Shown: positions 52,843 to 62,592, counted from the first letter of the stretch. The stretch: DNA of 64,000 bases from Neolewinella maritima (GCF_923081025.1 NZ_CAKLPZ010000001.1:248001-312000), one strand, 5' to 3'. A program made the numbers and translations. The notes: generated by a model from the letters alone, not told the origin.

Positions 52843-54073
52843 CCTCCTCTTTTTCATAAATTGGGCAGGCGCTCCATTTTATCACCTTCAACCTGAACGC
52901 CACCAACCCAGTCGGATCAGGATACTGTGGGCTATTGTGATCGCTGTACTGACTGCAGGTATAACTATCGTAAAAAGAGCGTATCACTACAGCAGATACC
53001 GCGATACGTTACTATTTAGCGATTGGGGGACCACAGCGGCTTATTACTCCACAGTCTGCGAATATGTGGGGGCACGCCCAGTGCACCATACCGGTTGGCA
53101 GTGGAGGGGAGTAAAGGTGTGGGCGAGATTAATAGGATCAATACCCTCCATTGTTTGTTCACTCGCACAAGCAGCAGATCGTCCGACCATCAGGTTAGTC
53201 GACGTACGGGCAGCCATGTGGAGCTACGTGCGGGCTTCGGTCATTTTTGAATCTAGCAGTCCCCAGAGAATTGTTGTGTTCAGCCAGCACTCCATTACTT
53301 GTCGTGCCTTGATTTGGATAGCTCGCAAGCGAGGACTGCACGTCGTGTACCTACCTCACGCACCCACAGCTAATAATGTTGCGTACCAAGACTTACCCGT
53401 CCATACAGCGGGTCTGTGGAGTGAGCGCGATGCATCTATCTATCGAAGCTTCTCGACTTCAGGTTACCTACTGGTGGCAGGCAATCCGGTGCTGCAGGAA
53501 ATTACTCCTCCTCCTGAACGCGAGTCCACAGCATTTAGGTACGTATATGCTCCTTCCCCCTACACAGAAGCAGAATTACGCAGACAGTTTGCGATACTGG
53601 GGCAACTACCTCTGGACCTACTCCGCATCAGCATGCATCCACGTATGACAAAAGCCACCTTAGCCTCCCTAGCTACGGAGCTTCTACCGTACCCGTTTGA
53701 GTTTATTGCCGAGCGGGTAGCAGTTTACTGTAGGCGAGGAGATGTAGTTCTCTGCTGCTCTTCGGGGGTAGCACTGGACGGGCTAAAGAATGGTGCTATT
53801 GTGGTAGACCTGACTGCCCCCGGGGTCGACCTGAACTACTATTACCTACAGGATGAGCTTATCATCAAGCAGCGCGAGCATGCTATTCGTGAGATTATCC
53901 CGCTGGTCAGTGCCTTCCAACTCGATCTGAAGGCGTACGAGCAACGGGCCAAACTGTTTTTCGCCGAATGGATGAGTTACACCGGTCTTCAGGCATTACA
54001 GCGTATTGCCAGTATACTAGATGAGGAACTGAAATCGACGGCAATAATCTACGACCGATGGCAGCGGACATAA
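52820..54073 (+). CDS. Unrecognised polysaccharide-locus protein, possibly GT-B type
   Basis: A 417-aa protein beginning at ATG 52820, 23 bp inside the kinase gene; GTG 52832 is an alternative. An N-terminal hydrophobic part (ILWAIVIAVLTAGITIV) is followed by IVVFSQHSITCRALIWIARKRGLHVVYLPHAPTANN, LLVAGNPVLQE, RYVYAPSPYTEAELRRQFAIL and VVLCCSSGVALDGLKNGAIVVDLT, a layout like two-domain (GT-B) transferases or capsule-synthesis proteins of the polysialyltransferase/CDP-glycerol-transferase sort. I cannot name the family. It overlaps the next glycosyltransferase by 16 bp. Confidence 0.65.
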   Translation: MDIIVSRNLLFFINWAGAPFYHLQPERHQPSRIRILWAIVIAVLTAGITIVKRAYHYSRYRDTLLFSDWGTTAAYYSTVCEYVGARPVHHTGWQWRGVKVWARLIGSIPSIVCSLAQAADRPTIRLVDVRAAMWSYVRASVIFESSSPQRIVVFSQHSITCRALIWIARKRGLHVVYLPHAPTANNVAYQDLPVHTAGLWSERDASIYRSFSTSGYLLVAGNPVLQEITPPPERESTAFRYVYAPSPYTEAELRRQFAILGQLPLDLLRISMHPRMTKATLASLATELLPYPFEFIAERVAVYCRRGDVVLCCSSGVALDGLKNGAIVVDLTAPGVDLNYYYLQDELIIKQREHAIREIIPLVSAFQLDLKAYEQRAKLFFAEWMSYTGLQALQRIASILDEELKSTAIIYDRWQRT

Positions 54074-55167
54074 GTGCACATACTGTATTATTTACTGGTC
54101 TTTTTGATGAGCATGGCACTGGACGAGAGAAATTCAGGTATAGCAACTTAATTGCCCTGCAACAAATCGTCCCGGATCTACCCGTGTTTCAGTTCAAGTA
54201 CAACAAACAGCATCAGCTGGCTAAGTTACTGTCGCTACGCCTTGACGGTCTACACTTGATGAGTCGCTCCGCGTTCGTAGACTTTGTACGGAACATTCCA
54301 AAAGAGGGGATCGCCTTCTTTGATGGATCCAACTATGGGTCAGCCGTGGCCAGGCTGCGAAGTTTACGACCGGACGTTCACATCGTTGTACTCTATCATA
54401 ACGTAGAAAGCTCATTCTTTCACCGGGCCTTCAAGCAGAATCGACGTCCTAAGTCCCTGGCCCTGGCCGGCTACTATTTCATGCAGGAGCGCCTGGTAGC
54501 AAAATATGCGGATGTAAATATTTTCTTGACCCAGGAAGATTTACACATTGCCAAGCAGTTTTATCCGGGAATGAGAAACACCGAAGTGCTTCCCATATCG
54601 GTAGAGTGTGACGGACCAATAAGGCCAAGTGCGGATTCGCAGCTGCCACTAAACGCCCTATTTGTAGGCGGAGCGTTCTACGCAAATGTAGAAGCCGCCC
54701 GTTGGCTTCAGGAAGCACTAGGTGATCGCCATGATATTATGTTGACGGTGGTTGGTAAGGGATTCGATCGTGTGGAGGGACTGGGCGCGGATAATATTCG
54801 CGTATTGGGATTTGTCGATTCTTTAGCTATGTACTACAACGCCAGTGATGTAGTGATGAATACTATCTTTTCCGGTTCGGGCATGAAGACTAAGGTGGCC
54901 GAAGCACTGTACTACGGTAAGCCCGTTGTATCTACCCGTATGGGGATTAATGGATATGATAAAATAATAGATAAAGATTATATTTCTATATTTGACGAGA
55001 AAGATGAATTCGTGCGGATCATGGATGCATTCATCGAGCGGAAGAAAGGTGGGCAAATCACTGCTTTTTATCCGGAGGCAAAGCAGGATTACACGATGTA
55101 TTACTCTCCGGCCGCACACGTTGGCAATCTCACTCAAATTCTACAGACCTGTTTGAAAAGCACCTGA
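54058..55167 (+). CDS. Glycosyltransferase, GT4-like
   Basis: A 369-aa GT-B enzyme: VLFTGLFDEHGTGREKFRYSNLIAL, VVLYHNVESSFFHRAFK, NALFVGGAFYANVEAARWLQEAL, VLGFVDSLAMYYNASDVVMNTIFSGSGMKTKVAEALYYGKPVVST. The last block is the donor-sugar site of GT4 enzymes. Base composition is distinctly AT-richer here than in the first 36 kb. Its stop shares one base with the next start. Confidence 0.87.
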   Translation: MAADISAHTVLFTGLFDEHGTGREKFRYSNLIALQQIVPDLPVFQFKYNKQHQLAKLLSLRLDGLHLMSRSAFVDFVRNIPKEGIAFFDGSNYGSAVARLRSLRPDVHIVVLYHNVESSFFHRAFKQNRRPKSLALAGYYFMQERLVAKYADVNIFLTQEDLHIAKQFYPGMRNTEVLPISVECDGPIRPSADSQLPLNALFVGGAFYANVEAARWLQEALGDRHDIMLTVVGKGFDRVEGLGADNIRVLGFVDSLAMYYNASDVVMNTIFSGSGMKTKVAEALYYGKPVVSTRMGINGYDKIIDKDYISIFDEKDEFVRIMDAFIERKKGGQITAFYPEAKQDYTMYYSPAAHVGNLTQILQTCLKST

Positions 55168-56258
55168 TGAAGCATATCACTATATTCCTTGATCAGTACA
55201 CGCATAAAAACGGAGGTAGTGCTACCCTGATTGAATTAGGCGAAGCGCTTACGCAGCTTGGGCATCGGGTCAACTACGTAGTCAACTATTTCACGGTGAA
55301 GAGCATCTTGGTCAATTTTGGCAGGGGGATCTATCCAGCTACCTTTATGGACAGCAACTCGGGATATTCGCCTAAACGGTTAGTGAAAGATACTATCAAG
55401 ACGTTCTATTCACCAAGCGTCGGATCAGTCCTACGGAGATCCGACTACGTAATAGTTCCCTTCGTAAGTCCACAACGGCTTGCACGAATTAAGCAGTCGA
55501 CAAAGGCTAAACTCGTTCTGAATCACGCCGCTAGTGTAGATATGATGACCAGCATAGTCCAGCAAAACGGACACACCTATTCAGCCTACTGTAGTCTTTT
55601 TGATCGGGTGCTCTTTCAGTCCGGTGCAGACTGCAAGACTTCAGGTTTACCGAACGCTACAACGCTCCGTCCCTCGTTCCGAGAGGATAAGGCCGCAAAT
55701 CTCGGAGTATCGAAGGTCCTATCTGATCAGCATGTCAATATTGTGTGGGTGGGGTCTTTGCAGACCCGGAAAAGACCGGACCTCGCCCTTGATGTGGTCA
55801 GAAAGCTGCTTGCCTACGACTATACGTATAAACTGACTCTGGTCGGGCCCCATTACGATGCTGCATACGCCGCCGGTATTCGGGAGCAAGCGCTCAGTTT
55901 GCCCCCCGGCACGGTCGAGATCGCCGGATTCAGGGAGAACTACCTGCAGTATATGAGCGAGGCGGATGCTATCGTACAGACCTCTGAACTGGAGGGCGTT
56001 TCACGAATAATCCGGGAGAGTTTCTTTTTGGGCAAAGTGGTTGCAACGTTCAACATTCAGGGTACATCGGAGATCTGCACTACGGACAACGCGATCCTGG
56101 TCCCATTCGGACATGTAGATCAGCTTGCAGAGCAAGTACACGCTGCCCTGACTGATACGACAGTGAGGCAGAAACTACAGGCTAATGCACGCCTGACCTA
56201 CGAGCGCGACTACTCCTGGGATGCTTATCGAGCAGCTGCAGGGAAAATATTTGCCTGA
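55167..56258 (+). CDS. Glycosyltransferase, GT4-like
   Basis: A 363-aa GT-B enzyme: ITIFLDQYTHKNGGSATLIELGEALTQLGHRVNYV, NIVWVGSLQTRKRPDLALDVVRKLL, and YLQYMSEADAIVQTSELEGVSRIIRESFFLGKVVATFNIQGTSEI, the E-x7-E-like donor region. Sugar specificity is unknown. It ends the tightly packed part of the operon; a 127-bp AT-rich gap follows. Confidence 0.87.
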   Translation: MKHITIFLDQYTHKNGGSATLIELGEALTQLGHRVNYVVNYFTVKSILVNFGRGIYPATFMDSNSGYSPKRLVKDTIKTFYSPSVGSVLRRSDYVIVPFVSPQRLARIKQSTKAKLVLNHAASVDMMTSIVQQNGHTYSAYCSLFDRVLFQSGADCKTSGLPNATTLRPSFREDKAANLGVSKVLSDQHVNIVWVGSLQTRKRPDLALDVVRKLLAYDYTYKLTLVGPHYDAAYAAGIREQALSLPPGTVEIAGFRENYLQYMSEADAIVQTSELEGVSRIIRESFFLGKVVATFNIQGTSEICTTDNAILVPFGHVDQLAEQVHAALTDTTVRQKLQANARLTYERDYSWDAYRAAAGKIFA

Positions 56259-56385
56259 TCGTCAAATTTATTCACCCCTAAATTCGTCTAGCCTATAGAA
56301 ATAGCCGGTCGCTCAAGTAGGATGAAGAACTTTAGTTCTCCATCATTTGACGAATCGCCTCAACTCATTCCATAAACTAAGACGA

Positions 56386-57267
56386 ATGCAAACTAATATT
56401 TTAGTAGTGATTCGAGCCGTAGACGAGCGGACGTTAGAGCTTTGCGAAAAGCTTGTAGGCTTACAAGTCCCCGCTAAAAACATCGTGACGATCAAAATCT
56501 CTCCTTTTTCGGAAGCTGTACGCAAAACCTATCAGTTGGGGATACAACGAGATCTACCCTGGACGCTGGCCATTGATGCAGATGTACTGGTTTTTCCCGG
56601 CGCCATAAAAAAAATGGTCGACCGCGCTAGTAAATACGGAGCGAAACTATATAGCTACCAGGGCCTAATCAAGGATAAAATGTTGGGTAGTTTTCGCTCT
56701 GCCGGTCCACATCTTTACAATACGGATTTGCTGGGGCTTGGGGTGAAGGCGCTAGAAGAAACCAAAGATATGCTGCGCCCGGAGTCAAGGACGTACATTG
56801 AACTGGGTAAATTAGGGTATCAAACCATTTTTGATACCCTGGCCTTTGGGGTCCACGACTACGCCCAAACGTATGAGGACTATTTCCGGAAAGCGTATTT
56901 TCATGCAAAGAAAATTAGTAACGATACCGTTACTATGAAGATGTTAAATTACTGGCAAAAGAATATCGATAAGGATCCTGACTTTAAGGTTATGTACCAG
57001 GGATGGGTCCATGGAAGAATCGACACCAGTAGCACGGTAGTTGATAGCCGATTCTTCAAGACGATCACCGCGCAAGAGTTCCCAAAGCTTGGCATACAGG
57101 AGAAAGCACCGCTCCACATTGATATGGGCACTTGGCTGGCCAGATTGGCCGAATACGAGGCAGAGAGCGCCGATGTGCGGATACCGCTGAAGCGCATTCC
57201 CAACAGTAAAATGACTGATTTCAAGCGCTTAGTCAAGGTAAGAACCAAACAACTGATTGGGTACTAA
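56386..57267 (+). CDS. Glycosyltransferase-like protein, GT-A type
   Basis: A 293-aa protein with an N-terminal nucleotide-binding-like strand (ILVVIRAVDERTLELCEKLV) and WTLAIDADVLVFPGAIKKMVD, whose Asp64-Ala-Asp66 is a DxD metal motif of GT-A enzymes. The rest is unfamiliar. ATG 56386 is preferred to TTG 56347. It stands between small gaps, next to the sulfotransferase. Confidence 0.7.
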   Translation: MQTNILVVIRAVDERTLELCEKLVGLQVPAKNIVTIKISPFSEAVRKTYQLGIQRDLPWTLAIDADVLVFPGAIKKMVDRASKYGAKLYSYQGLIKDKMLGSFRSAGPHLYNTDLLGLGVKALEETKDMLRPESRTYIELGKLGYQTIFDTLAFGVHDYAQTYEDYFRKAYFHAKKISNDTVTMKMLNYWQKNIDKDPDFKVMYQGWVHGRIDTSSTVVDSRFFKTITAQEFPKLGIQEKAPLHIDMGTWLARLAEYEAESADVRIPLKRIPNSKMTDFKRLVKVRTKQLIGY

Positions 57268-57328
57268 CCAAACATCCCCGCTGGCCGACTTATGTAGTGT
57301 GGCTGATCAATAAAGGCAATCTATTGGA

Positions 57329-58222
57329 ATGCAGCAAAAGAAAGTAGTACTCGTGACGGGTACCGGACACTGTGGATCTACCTTGGTAGACCTCATACTG
57401 AGTAGTCATTCTTCCAGCTTGGGGGTTGGGGAGTTGATCGATGTCAGAAATAAGGAGGGCTATGCCAGAGGGACTCTAGTCCCCAATGAGCTCTACGGGT
57501 TTGATGATTCGCTTTGGACACCCCAACGGCTTCGGTACGTGTACCAGCAGTTTGTAAAGGAACGGTCGTTTTGGCATCGCGTACTAGGGAAGGTGGCACC
57601 AATGATGCAGTCTAACCGGACAAAAATCTACGCTTCAATTCTTGATGCTGTGCCGAAGAAGAGGCTGCTAGTAGATAGTTCGAAGTCAGTGCCGTACACC
57701 AAAACCAGCTTGTTGCAACTTAAAGCGTCGGAGGCATTCGAGCCCTACCTGATCTGGATTAAACGAGATCCCCGGGGAGTGATCAATAGCTACCGGAGGA
57801 AATATCCGGAAATCCCCGTGGCCACCTTCATCGAGAAGTTTAAGCGTGCTGAACGGGAGATCCGGCAGATTCATGACACGCTGGGCGTCAAGAAAATGAT
57901 CGTAGATTACGGCCAACTCGCTGGCTACCCAGAAGCGGAAACCCGCCGCTTGTGTGACTTTTGTGGGCTCGACTTCGAAGCGGACATGCTGGAGTTTTGG
58001 AAGCACGAGCACCACCATATTGCGGGCAACTCGGGCACCAAGACCCTGGTGGCAAAGTACCATAACGCGATAGACGCCTACACGACAAACGAGGGAAGTA
58101 AGGAATTCTACGCTCAGCACGGATTCGCTATCAAGGCTGATGTCCGCTGGCAATCAGAGATGAGAGGAGACGATCTGGGCGAGGTGATTGAGGCGTTTGA
58201 CCTTGAACCCATCACCAAATAG
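57329..58222 (+). CDS. Sulfotransferase family protein
   Basis: A 297-aa P-loop protein. VTGTGHCGSTLVDLILSSH near residue 9 is the 5'-phosphosulfate-binding loop, RLLVDSSKSVPYTK and IKRDPRGVINSYRRKYPE the 3'-phosphate-binding region, both typical of PAPS-dependent sulfotransferases. Likely it sulfates a sugar of the polymer in the cytoplasm, but protein-tyrosine or lipid acceptors cannot be excluded. No PAPS synthesis genes are in the window. Confidence 0.85.
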   Translation: MQQKKVVLVTGTGHCGSTLVDLILSSHSSSLGVGELIDVRNKEGYARGTLVPNELYGFDDSLWTPQRLRYVYQQFVKERSFWHRVLGKVAPMMQSNRTKIYASILDAVPKKRLLVDSSKSVPYTKTSLLQLKASEAFEPYLIWIKRDPRGVINSYRRKYPEIPVATFIEKFKRAEREIRQIHDTLGVKKMIVDYGQLAGYPEAETRRLCDFCGLDFEADMLEFWKHEHHHIAGNSGTKTLVAKYHNAIDAYTTNEGSKEFYAQHGFAIKADVRWQSEMRGDDLGEVIEAFDLEPITK

Positions 58223-58233
58223 TCTTACCTTTG
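58203..58233 (+). promoter_or_regulatory. Internal promoter before pseB
   Basis: TTG (58203-58205), a 20-nt spacer and TACCTTTG (58226-58233) form a complete Bacteroidota-type promoter, 8 nt before the pseB ATG. It overlaps the end of the sulfotransferase gene. Confidence 0.7.
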
Positions 58234-58241
58234 CCCCCCTT

Positions 58242-59264
58242 ATGGAAAATCTCGATCTAAACGGAAAATCCGTCCTCATTACCGGAGGCACTGGCTCACT
58301 TGGCAAGGCCCTCACCAAGCGTATTTTTGCCAAGTGGCCCGATGTTCGCCGTCTGGTGATCTTTAGCCGCGACGAGCAAAAGCAGTTCGTGATGGCACAG
58401 GAATACCCCACTAAGCGGTACCCTGCCATTCGCTTTTTCATTGGCGATGTCCGTGATCGCGAACGCCTCGTACGCGCCATGCAGGGGGTGGATCAGGTCA
58501 TCCACGCTGCGGCCATGAAGCACGTGCACCTAGCTGAGTACAACCCCTCGGAGTGTATCAAGACCAATGTGGGGGGAGCTGAGAATGTGATCTACGCCGC
58601 CCTGGAGGCTGGCGTACAGCGCGTTGTAGCCCTGAGTACCGACAAGGCCTGCGCGCCCATCAACCTGTACGGAGCCACCAAGCTGACCAGTGATAAGCTA
58701 TTCATCGCCGCTAATAACATAAAGGGAAAGAACCCCATTCGCTTTTCCGTCGTGCGCTACGGAAACGTCATGGGCTCTAACGGATCGGTCATTCCCTTTT
58801 TTCTCAACAAGCGGAACGAGGCGTACCTGCCCATCACGGACCCACGCATGACCCGTTTCAATATTAGCTTGGACGGCGGGGTGGACATGGTCTTCCACGC
58901 GCTAGCAAACGCCTGGGGAGGAGAAATTTTCATTCCTAAAATTCCTAGCTACCGAATCACTGACGTAGCCCGTGCAATCGCTCCAGACGTAGAGCAACGG
59001 GTCATTGGTATTCGTCCCGGTGAGAAGATCCACGAAGAGATGATCACTCCCTCCGACTCGTTCTATACATATGATATGGGCAAGTACTACGCTATCCTAC
59101 CGTCTGTACCCACTTGGGACCTGGAATCGTTCAAGCAAGAGTTTGGCGCGGAACTCGTAGACAATGGCTTTAGCTACAACTCAGGCACCAACACCGACTG
59201 GGTTACTGTAGACGACCTGCGTTCGTTCATCACTACCCATGTAGATTCAAGTTTCGTCGCATGA
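58242..59264 (+). CDS. pseB: UDP-N-acetylglucosamine 4,6-dehydratase (inverting)
   Basis: A 340-aa SDR for the first step to pseudaminic acid: ITGGTGSLGKALTKRIF, IGDVRDRERLVRAMQGVDQVIHAAAMKHVHLAEYNPSECIKTN, STDKACAPINLYGATKLTSDKLF with catalytic Lys/Tyr region, and VVRYGNVMGSNGSVIPFF. Start ATG 58242 follows the promoter directly; the frame continues upstream only into the sulfotransferase gene. It overlaps pseC by 4 bp. Confidence 0.95.
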   Translation: MENLDLNGKSVLITGGTGSLGKALTKRIFAKWPDVRRLVIFSRDEQKQFVMAQEYPTKRYPAIRFFIGDVRDRERLVRAMQGVDQVIHAAAMKHVHLAEYNPSECIKTNVGGAENVIYAALEAGVQRVVALSTDKACAPINLYGATKLTSDKLFIAANNIKGKNPIRFSVVRYGNVMGSNGSVIPFFLNKRNEAYLPITDPRMTRFNISLDGGVDMVFHALANAWGGEIFIPKIPSYRITDVARAIAPDVEQRVIGIRPGEKIHEEMITPSDSFYTYDMGKYYAILPSVPTWDLESFKQEFGAELVDNGFSYNSGTNTDWVTVDDLRSFITTHVDSSFVA

Positions 59265-60451
59265 CCACCCTGACCCACGCCATTCCCTACGGACGGCAAA
59301 ACATCACGGATGACGATATCGCCGCAGTCACCGAAGCGCTGAAATCGGACTACCTCACTACCGGCCCCCGCGTCGATGCATTCGAGGAGAAGTTTGCGGA
59401 ATACATTGGTGCGCGCTACGCCGTAGCGGTAGCTAACGGTACGGCCGCCTTGCACCTCTGCGCGCTTGCCCTCGACGTGCAGCCCGGGACTCGGGTTATT
59501 ACTACTCCCATTACATTCGCCGCTAGTGCCAACTGCGTACGCTACTGTGGTGGGGAGGTGTGGTTCGCCGATATCGATCCAGAGACGCTTACACTTGACC
59601 TAGAGAGGGTGCGGCAACTGATTGAAAGCCGTCCGAAGGGCTTTTTCCACGGCCTTGTCCCCGTTGACTTTGCGGGGTATCCCGTCGATCTTGAGGCCTT
59701 CCGTGCGCTGGCCGACGAGCATGGTCTATGGATCATCGAAGATGCCTGTCATGCCCCGGGCGGCTGGTTTACGGATAGCAAGGGTGAAGAACAGTGGTGT
59801 GGCAACGGGAACTACGCCGATCTTGCCATTTTTAGTTTCCACCCCGTCAAACACATTGCAAGTGGTGAGGGGGGGATGATCACTACCAACGACAAGGCAC
59901 TGTACGAACGGCTCAAAATACTGCGCACTCACGGCATTACGCGCGACCGCGGCAACCTTCGCTACCCTGATCACGGCGGTTGGTACATGGAGATGCAGCA
60001 ACTAGGCTATAATTACCGCATCCCCGATATCCTTTGTGCACTGGGCACCAGTCAGCTGTCCCGGGCGGAAGAGGGGATGCAACGTCGGCAAGAGATCGCT
60101 CAACGGTACGATACTGCCTTTTCAACTGACGACTTCCGTACTGCAAACATAAAGAAGATACACGGCGTCCCATCTGCCGATCGCCGCCATGCCTTCCACC
60201 TCTACGTGATCGAGGTGGCCGACCGACGGGGCCTGTACGATTTCCTACGCGACCACGAAATCTATGCGCAGGTCCACTATGTACCCGTGCATACCATGCC
60301 CTACTACCAGGATATTGGTTATGAAGAGGCGGACCTCACCCACTCGGAGCGGTACTATTCCGGTGGCATCAGTTTGCCTATGTATCCTACGCTGACGAAT
60401 GAGGAGCAAGATTTTGTCATTGACCGGATAAAAGAATTTGTGCGTGGGTAA
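59261..60451 (+). CDS. pseC: UDP-4-amino-4,6-dideoxy-N-acetyl-beta-L-altrosamine transaminase
   Basis: A 396-aa PLP aminotransferase of the DegT/AspC-like sugar class: PYGRQNITDDDIAAVTEALKSDYLTTGPRVDAFEEKFAEY, ANGTAALHLCALAL, IIEDACHAPGGWF, and FSFHPVKHIASGEGGMITTN with the PLP Lys. It aminates the 4-keto sugar made by PseB. Position directly after pseB and before pseF, G/H and I makes the assignment firm. Confidence 0.95.
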   Translation: MTTLTHAIPYGRQNITDDDIAAVTEALKSDYLTTGPRVDAFEEKFAEYIGARYAVAVANGTAALHLCALALDVQPGTRVITTPITFAASANCVRYCGGEVWFADIDPETLTLDLERVRQLIESRPKGFFHGLVPVDFAGYPVDLEAFRALADEHGLWIIEDACHAPGGWFTDSKGEEQWCGNGNYADLAIFSFHPVKHIASGEGGMITTNDKALYERLKILRTHGITRDRGNLRYPDHGGWYMEMQQLGYNYRIPDILCALGTSQLSRAEEGMQRRQEIAQRYDTAFSTDDFRTANIKKIHGVPSADRRHAFHLYVIEVADRRGLYDFLRDHEIYAQVHYVPVHTMPYYQDIGYEEADLTHSERYYSGGISLPMYPTLTNEEQDFVIDRIKEFVRG

Positions 60452-61136
60452 CCTGGCGATCATCCCTGCTCGGGGAGGAAGCAAGCGCATACCCCGTAAG
60501 AACATCCGCCCCTTTTTGGGTAAGCCAATCTTAGCCTATTCCATCGAGGCGGCGTTGCAAAGCGGACTGTTCGAAGAGGTCATCGTTTCCACGGACGATG
60601 TGGAGATCGGACGTATCGGCGCATCGTACGGTGCCCAGGTACCCTTTTATCGTAGTGCGGCTAATAGTGATGATACCGCCACTACGTTCGATGCTTTATC
60701 TGAGGTGCTAGAACACTATGCAACACAAGGGCGTAGCTTCGACAACGTCTGCTGTATATATCCCACGAGCCCGTTCGTTACCGCGGACCTGCTGCAATCA
60801 GGGCTCTCCCTACTGGAGCACGGTTCATTCGATTGTGTGTTTCCTGTGCTCCGCTATAGTTTCCCAATTCAGCGCGCGGTAACGCTGGACTCATCCGCCA
60901 GGATGAAGTTGTGTTCACCCGAACACCTGAGCAGCAGATCACAGGATTTGGTGCCCAGCTATCATGATGCCGGGATGTTCTACTGGTTTCAACCAGAACC
61001 GATACTGCGCAAGCAGAAGTTATGGACGGACAATACGGGATGTATAGAGGTCAGTGAGTTAGCTGCTCAGGACATTGATACCCTGGCCGACTGGCAGTTA
61101 GCCGAGTTCAAGTATAAATACTTGCAACATGGGTAA
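60444..61136 (+). CDS. pseF: Pseudaminic acid cytidylyltransferase
   Basis: A 230-aa CMP-nonulosonate synthetase: LAIIPARGGSKRIPRKNIRPFLGKPILAYSIEAAL is the CTP-binding signature, followed by EEVIVSTDDVEIGRIGASYGAQVPFYR. It activates pseudaminic acid to CMP-Pse for transfer. Start GTG 60444 gives a standard N-terminus; it overlaps the pseC stop by 8 bp. Confidence 0.92.
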   Translation: MGNLAIIPARGGSKRIPRKNIRPFLGKPILAYSIEAALQSGLFEEVIVSTDDVEIGRIGASYGAQVPFYRSAANSDDTATTFDALSEVLEHYATQGRSFDNVCCIYPTSPFVTADLLQSGLSLLEHGSFDCVFPVLRYSFPIQRAVTLDSSARMKLCSPEHLSSRSQDLVPSYHDAGMFYWFQPEPILRKQKLWTDNTGCIEVSELAAQDIDTLADWQLAEFKYKYLQHG

Positions 61137-62592
61137 GTCTGCTGTGGTCTTTCGTGCGGACGGCCATGCTAAGATGGGCTTGGGACATCTGATCCGGTCG
61201 GCCGCCCTAGCCGAAATGCTGACACCAGATTTTGACTGCCACCTAGTGTACCGCCACTGTCCAAAAGCGCTACTTGCAGACTTTTCGCATTTCATCGGAT
61301 TCTGTCAACTTGATGCTTCGCTGTCGCTTCACACCGATGCACAGGCTCTGATTGATTATGTGGCTAGTCTCGGTCAACCTTGTCCCATTGTTGTACTTGA
61401 TGGGTATCACTTCACCACTGATTACCAGCAGGAAATCGTTACAGCGGGTTGCTTCCTGGTATGTATTGACGATATCCACCAGACTGAGTTTATCGGTCAA
61501 CTCGTGATCAATCACGCGCCAGCGGCCACACTAGCGGATTACCAATCGGCGCAGACTACGCAATTCGCACTTGGATTGCGGTTTGCACTACTTCGCGCAC
61601 CGTTTCGCCAAGCTGCGCAATCGCGAACTGAGCGGCAGCAGCAGGGTAATCACATCTTCGTTTGTTTGGGGGGGGCTGATCCAGATAACGTTACGATCAA
61701 GGTGCTTCAAACACTTACTGATCGAGGTGTAAGCGAGACCATCGATTTGGTGGTCGGCTCAGCTTACACGCATGAGGTGACCTTAGCGGACTACCTCAGG
61801 CATAGCAAGTTATCCGTAACAGTACACCGGGCAGTTTCGGCTAGTCAAATGGCGCAATTGATGAGAGCATCCAGCGTGGGGATTACAAGTCCCAGTACGG
61901 TCTGCTTAGAATACCTTAGTGCTGGTGGCCGTCTCTTCCTACAGCAAATCGCTGATAATCAAAAGGAGATTCATACCGCACTGCTTGCACGTGGGTTAGC
62001 GCAAGATATCTCAGCATTCAGTGTGGGGTCCGGAAGAGGCGACACACTGGCGGATAGCCCTTCCACCAGAGGGCCTATGCTACTGGATGGCTTGCAGGAT
62101 GTACGCTTTCGAAAGTTGTTCGCTGGGCTTGGCCTGACATATCGTGCGGCGACCCACTCGGATAGTGCAGTGTACTTGCAATGGGCCAACGACCCTCTGG
62201 TGCGGGCCCAATCGTTCGATTCCCGGATGATCGATCCTGCCGCACATGACGCTTGGTTTAGCCGCCGCCTAGAAGATCCAAACACCGATTTGCTAGTGTT
62301 TACCGATCGCCGCCGCTTAGCAGTAGGGCAGGTACGTCTGCAACTTGATGGATCGACTGCCGTGATTGGCTATTCGGTCGCTGCAGCAGCACGCGGAGCT
62401 GGATTTGGGTTAGCCATGCTCCATTTCGCCCAGAACCATCTACAGGCGCATCGACCCGAAGTAGATCACATTGTGGGGTACGTCAAGCAAAGCAATGTAG
62501 CCTCCCTAATTACTTTCCGCCGGCTTGGCTACCGGGAGTTACCCACAGATGACTATCCTAACGCTATAAAATTTGAGCTCCATGACTTTTAA
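61129..62592 (+). CDS. PseG-PseH fusion: UDP-sugar hydrolase plus GNAT N-acetyltransferase
   Basis: A 487-aa protein combining two pathway steps. Residues 1 to about 330 are PseG (GT28-like UDP-2,4-diacetamido-trideoxy-altrose hydrolase): RADGHAKMGLGHLIRSAALAE with catalytic His20, IFVCLGGADPDNVTIKVL and SSVGITSPSTVCLEYLSAG. Residues about 338-487 are a GNAT domain (LTYRAATHSDSAVYLQWANDP ... VAAAARGAGFGLAMLHFAQNHL, FRRLGYRELPTD), the place of PseH, which acetylates the 4-amino group. The order in the protein (hydrolase first) is the reverse of the reaction order. Single PseG proteins are about 270-370 aa, so this is clearly a fusion, not a read-through; the frame is intact. Confidence 0.92.
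   Translation: MGKSAVVFRADGHAKMGLGHLIRSAALAEMLTPDFDCHLVYRHCPKALLADFSHFIGFCQLDASLSLHTDAQALIDYVASLGQPCPIVVLDGYHFTTDYQQEIVTAGCFLVCIDDIHQTEFIGQLVINHAPAATLADYQSAQTTQFALGLRFALLRAPFRQAAQSRTERQQQGNHIFVCLGGADPDNVTIKVLQTLTDRGVSETIDLVVGSAYTHEVTLADYLRHSKLSVTVHRAVSASQMAQLMRASSVGITSPSTVCLEYLSAGGRLFLQQIADNQKEIHTALLARGLAQDISAFSVGSGRGDTLADSPSTRGPMLLDGLQDVRFRKLFAGLGLTYRAATHSDSAVYLQWANDPLVRAQSFDSRMIDPAAHDAWFSRRLEDPNTDLLVFTDRRRLAVGQVRLQLDGSTAVIGYSVAAAARGAGFGLAMLHFAQNHLQAHRPEVDHIVGYVKQSNVASLITFRRLGYRELPTDDYPNAIKFELHDF

Noticed and set aside
27227-61675. G8 tracts inside genes (27227-27234, 52260-52267, 61668-61675) as possible phase-variation switches
   Set aside because: With this G content a few runs of eight are expected by chance in 64 kb; the frames are intact and the tracts encode normal Gly residues of conserved motifs.
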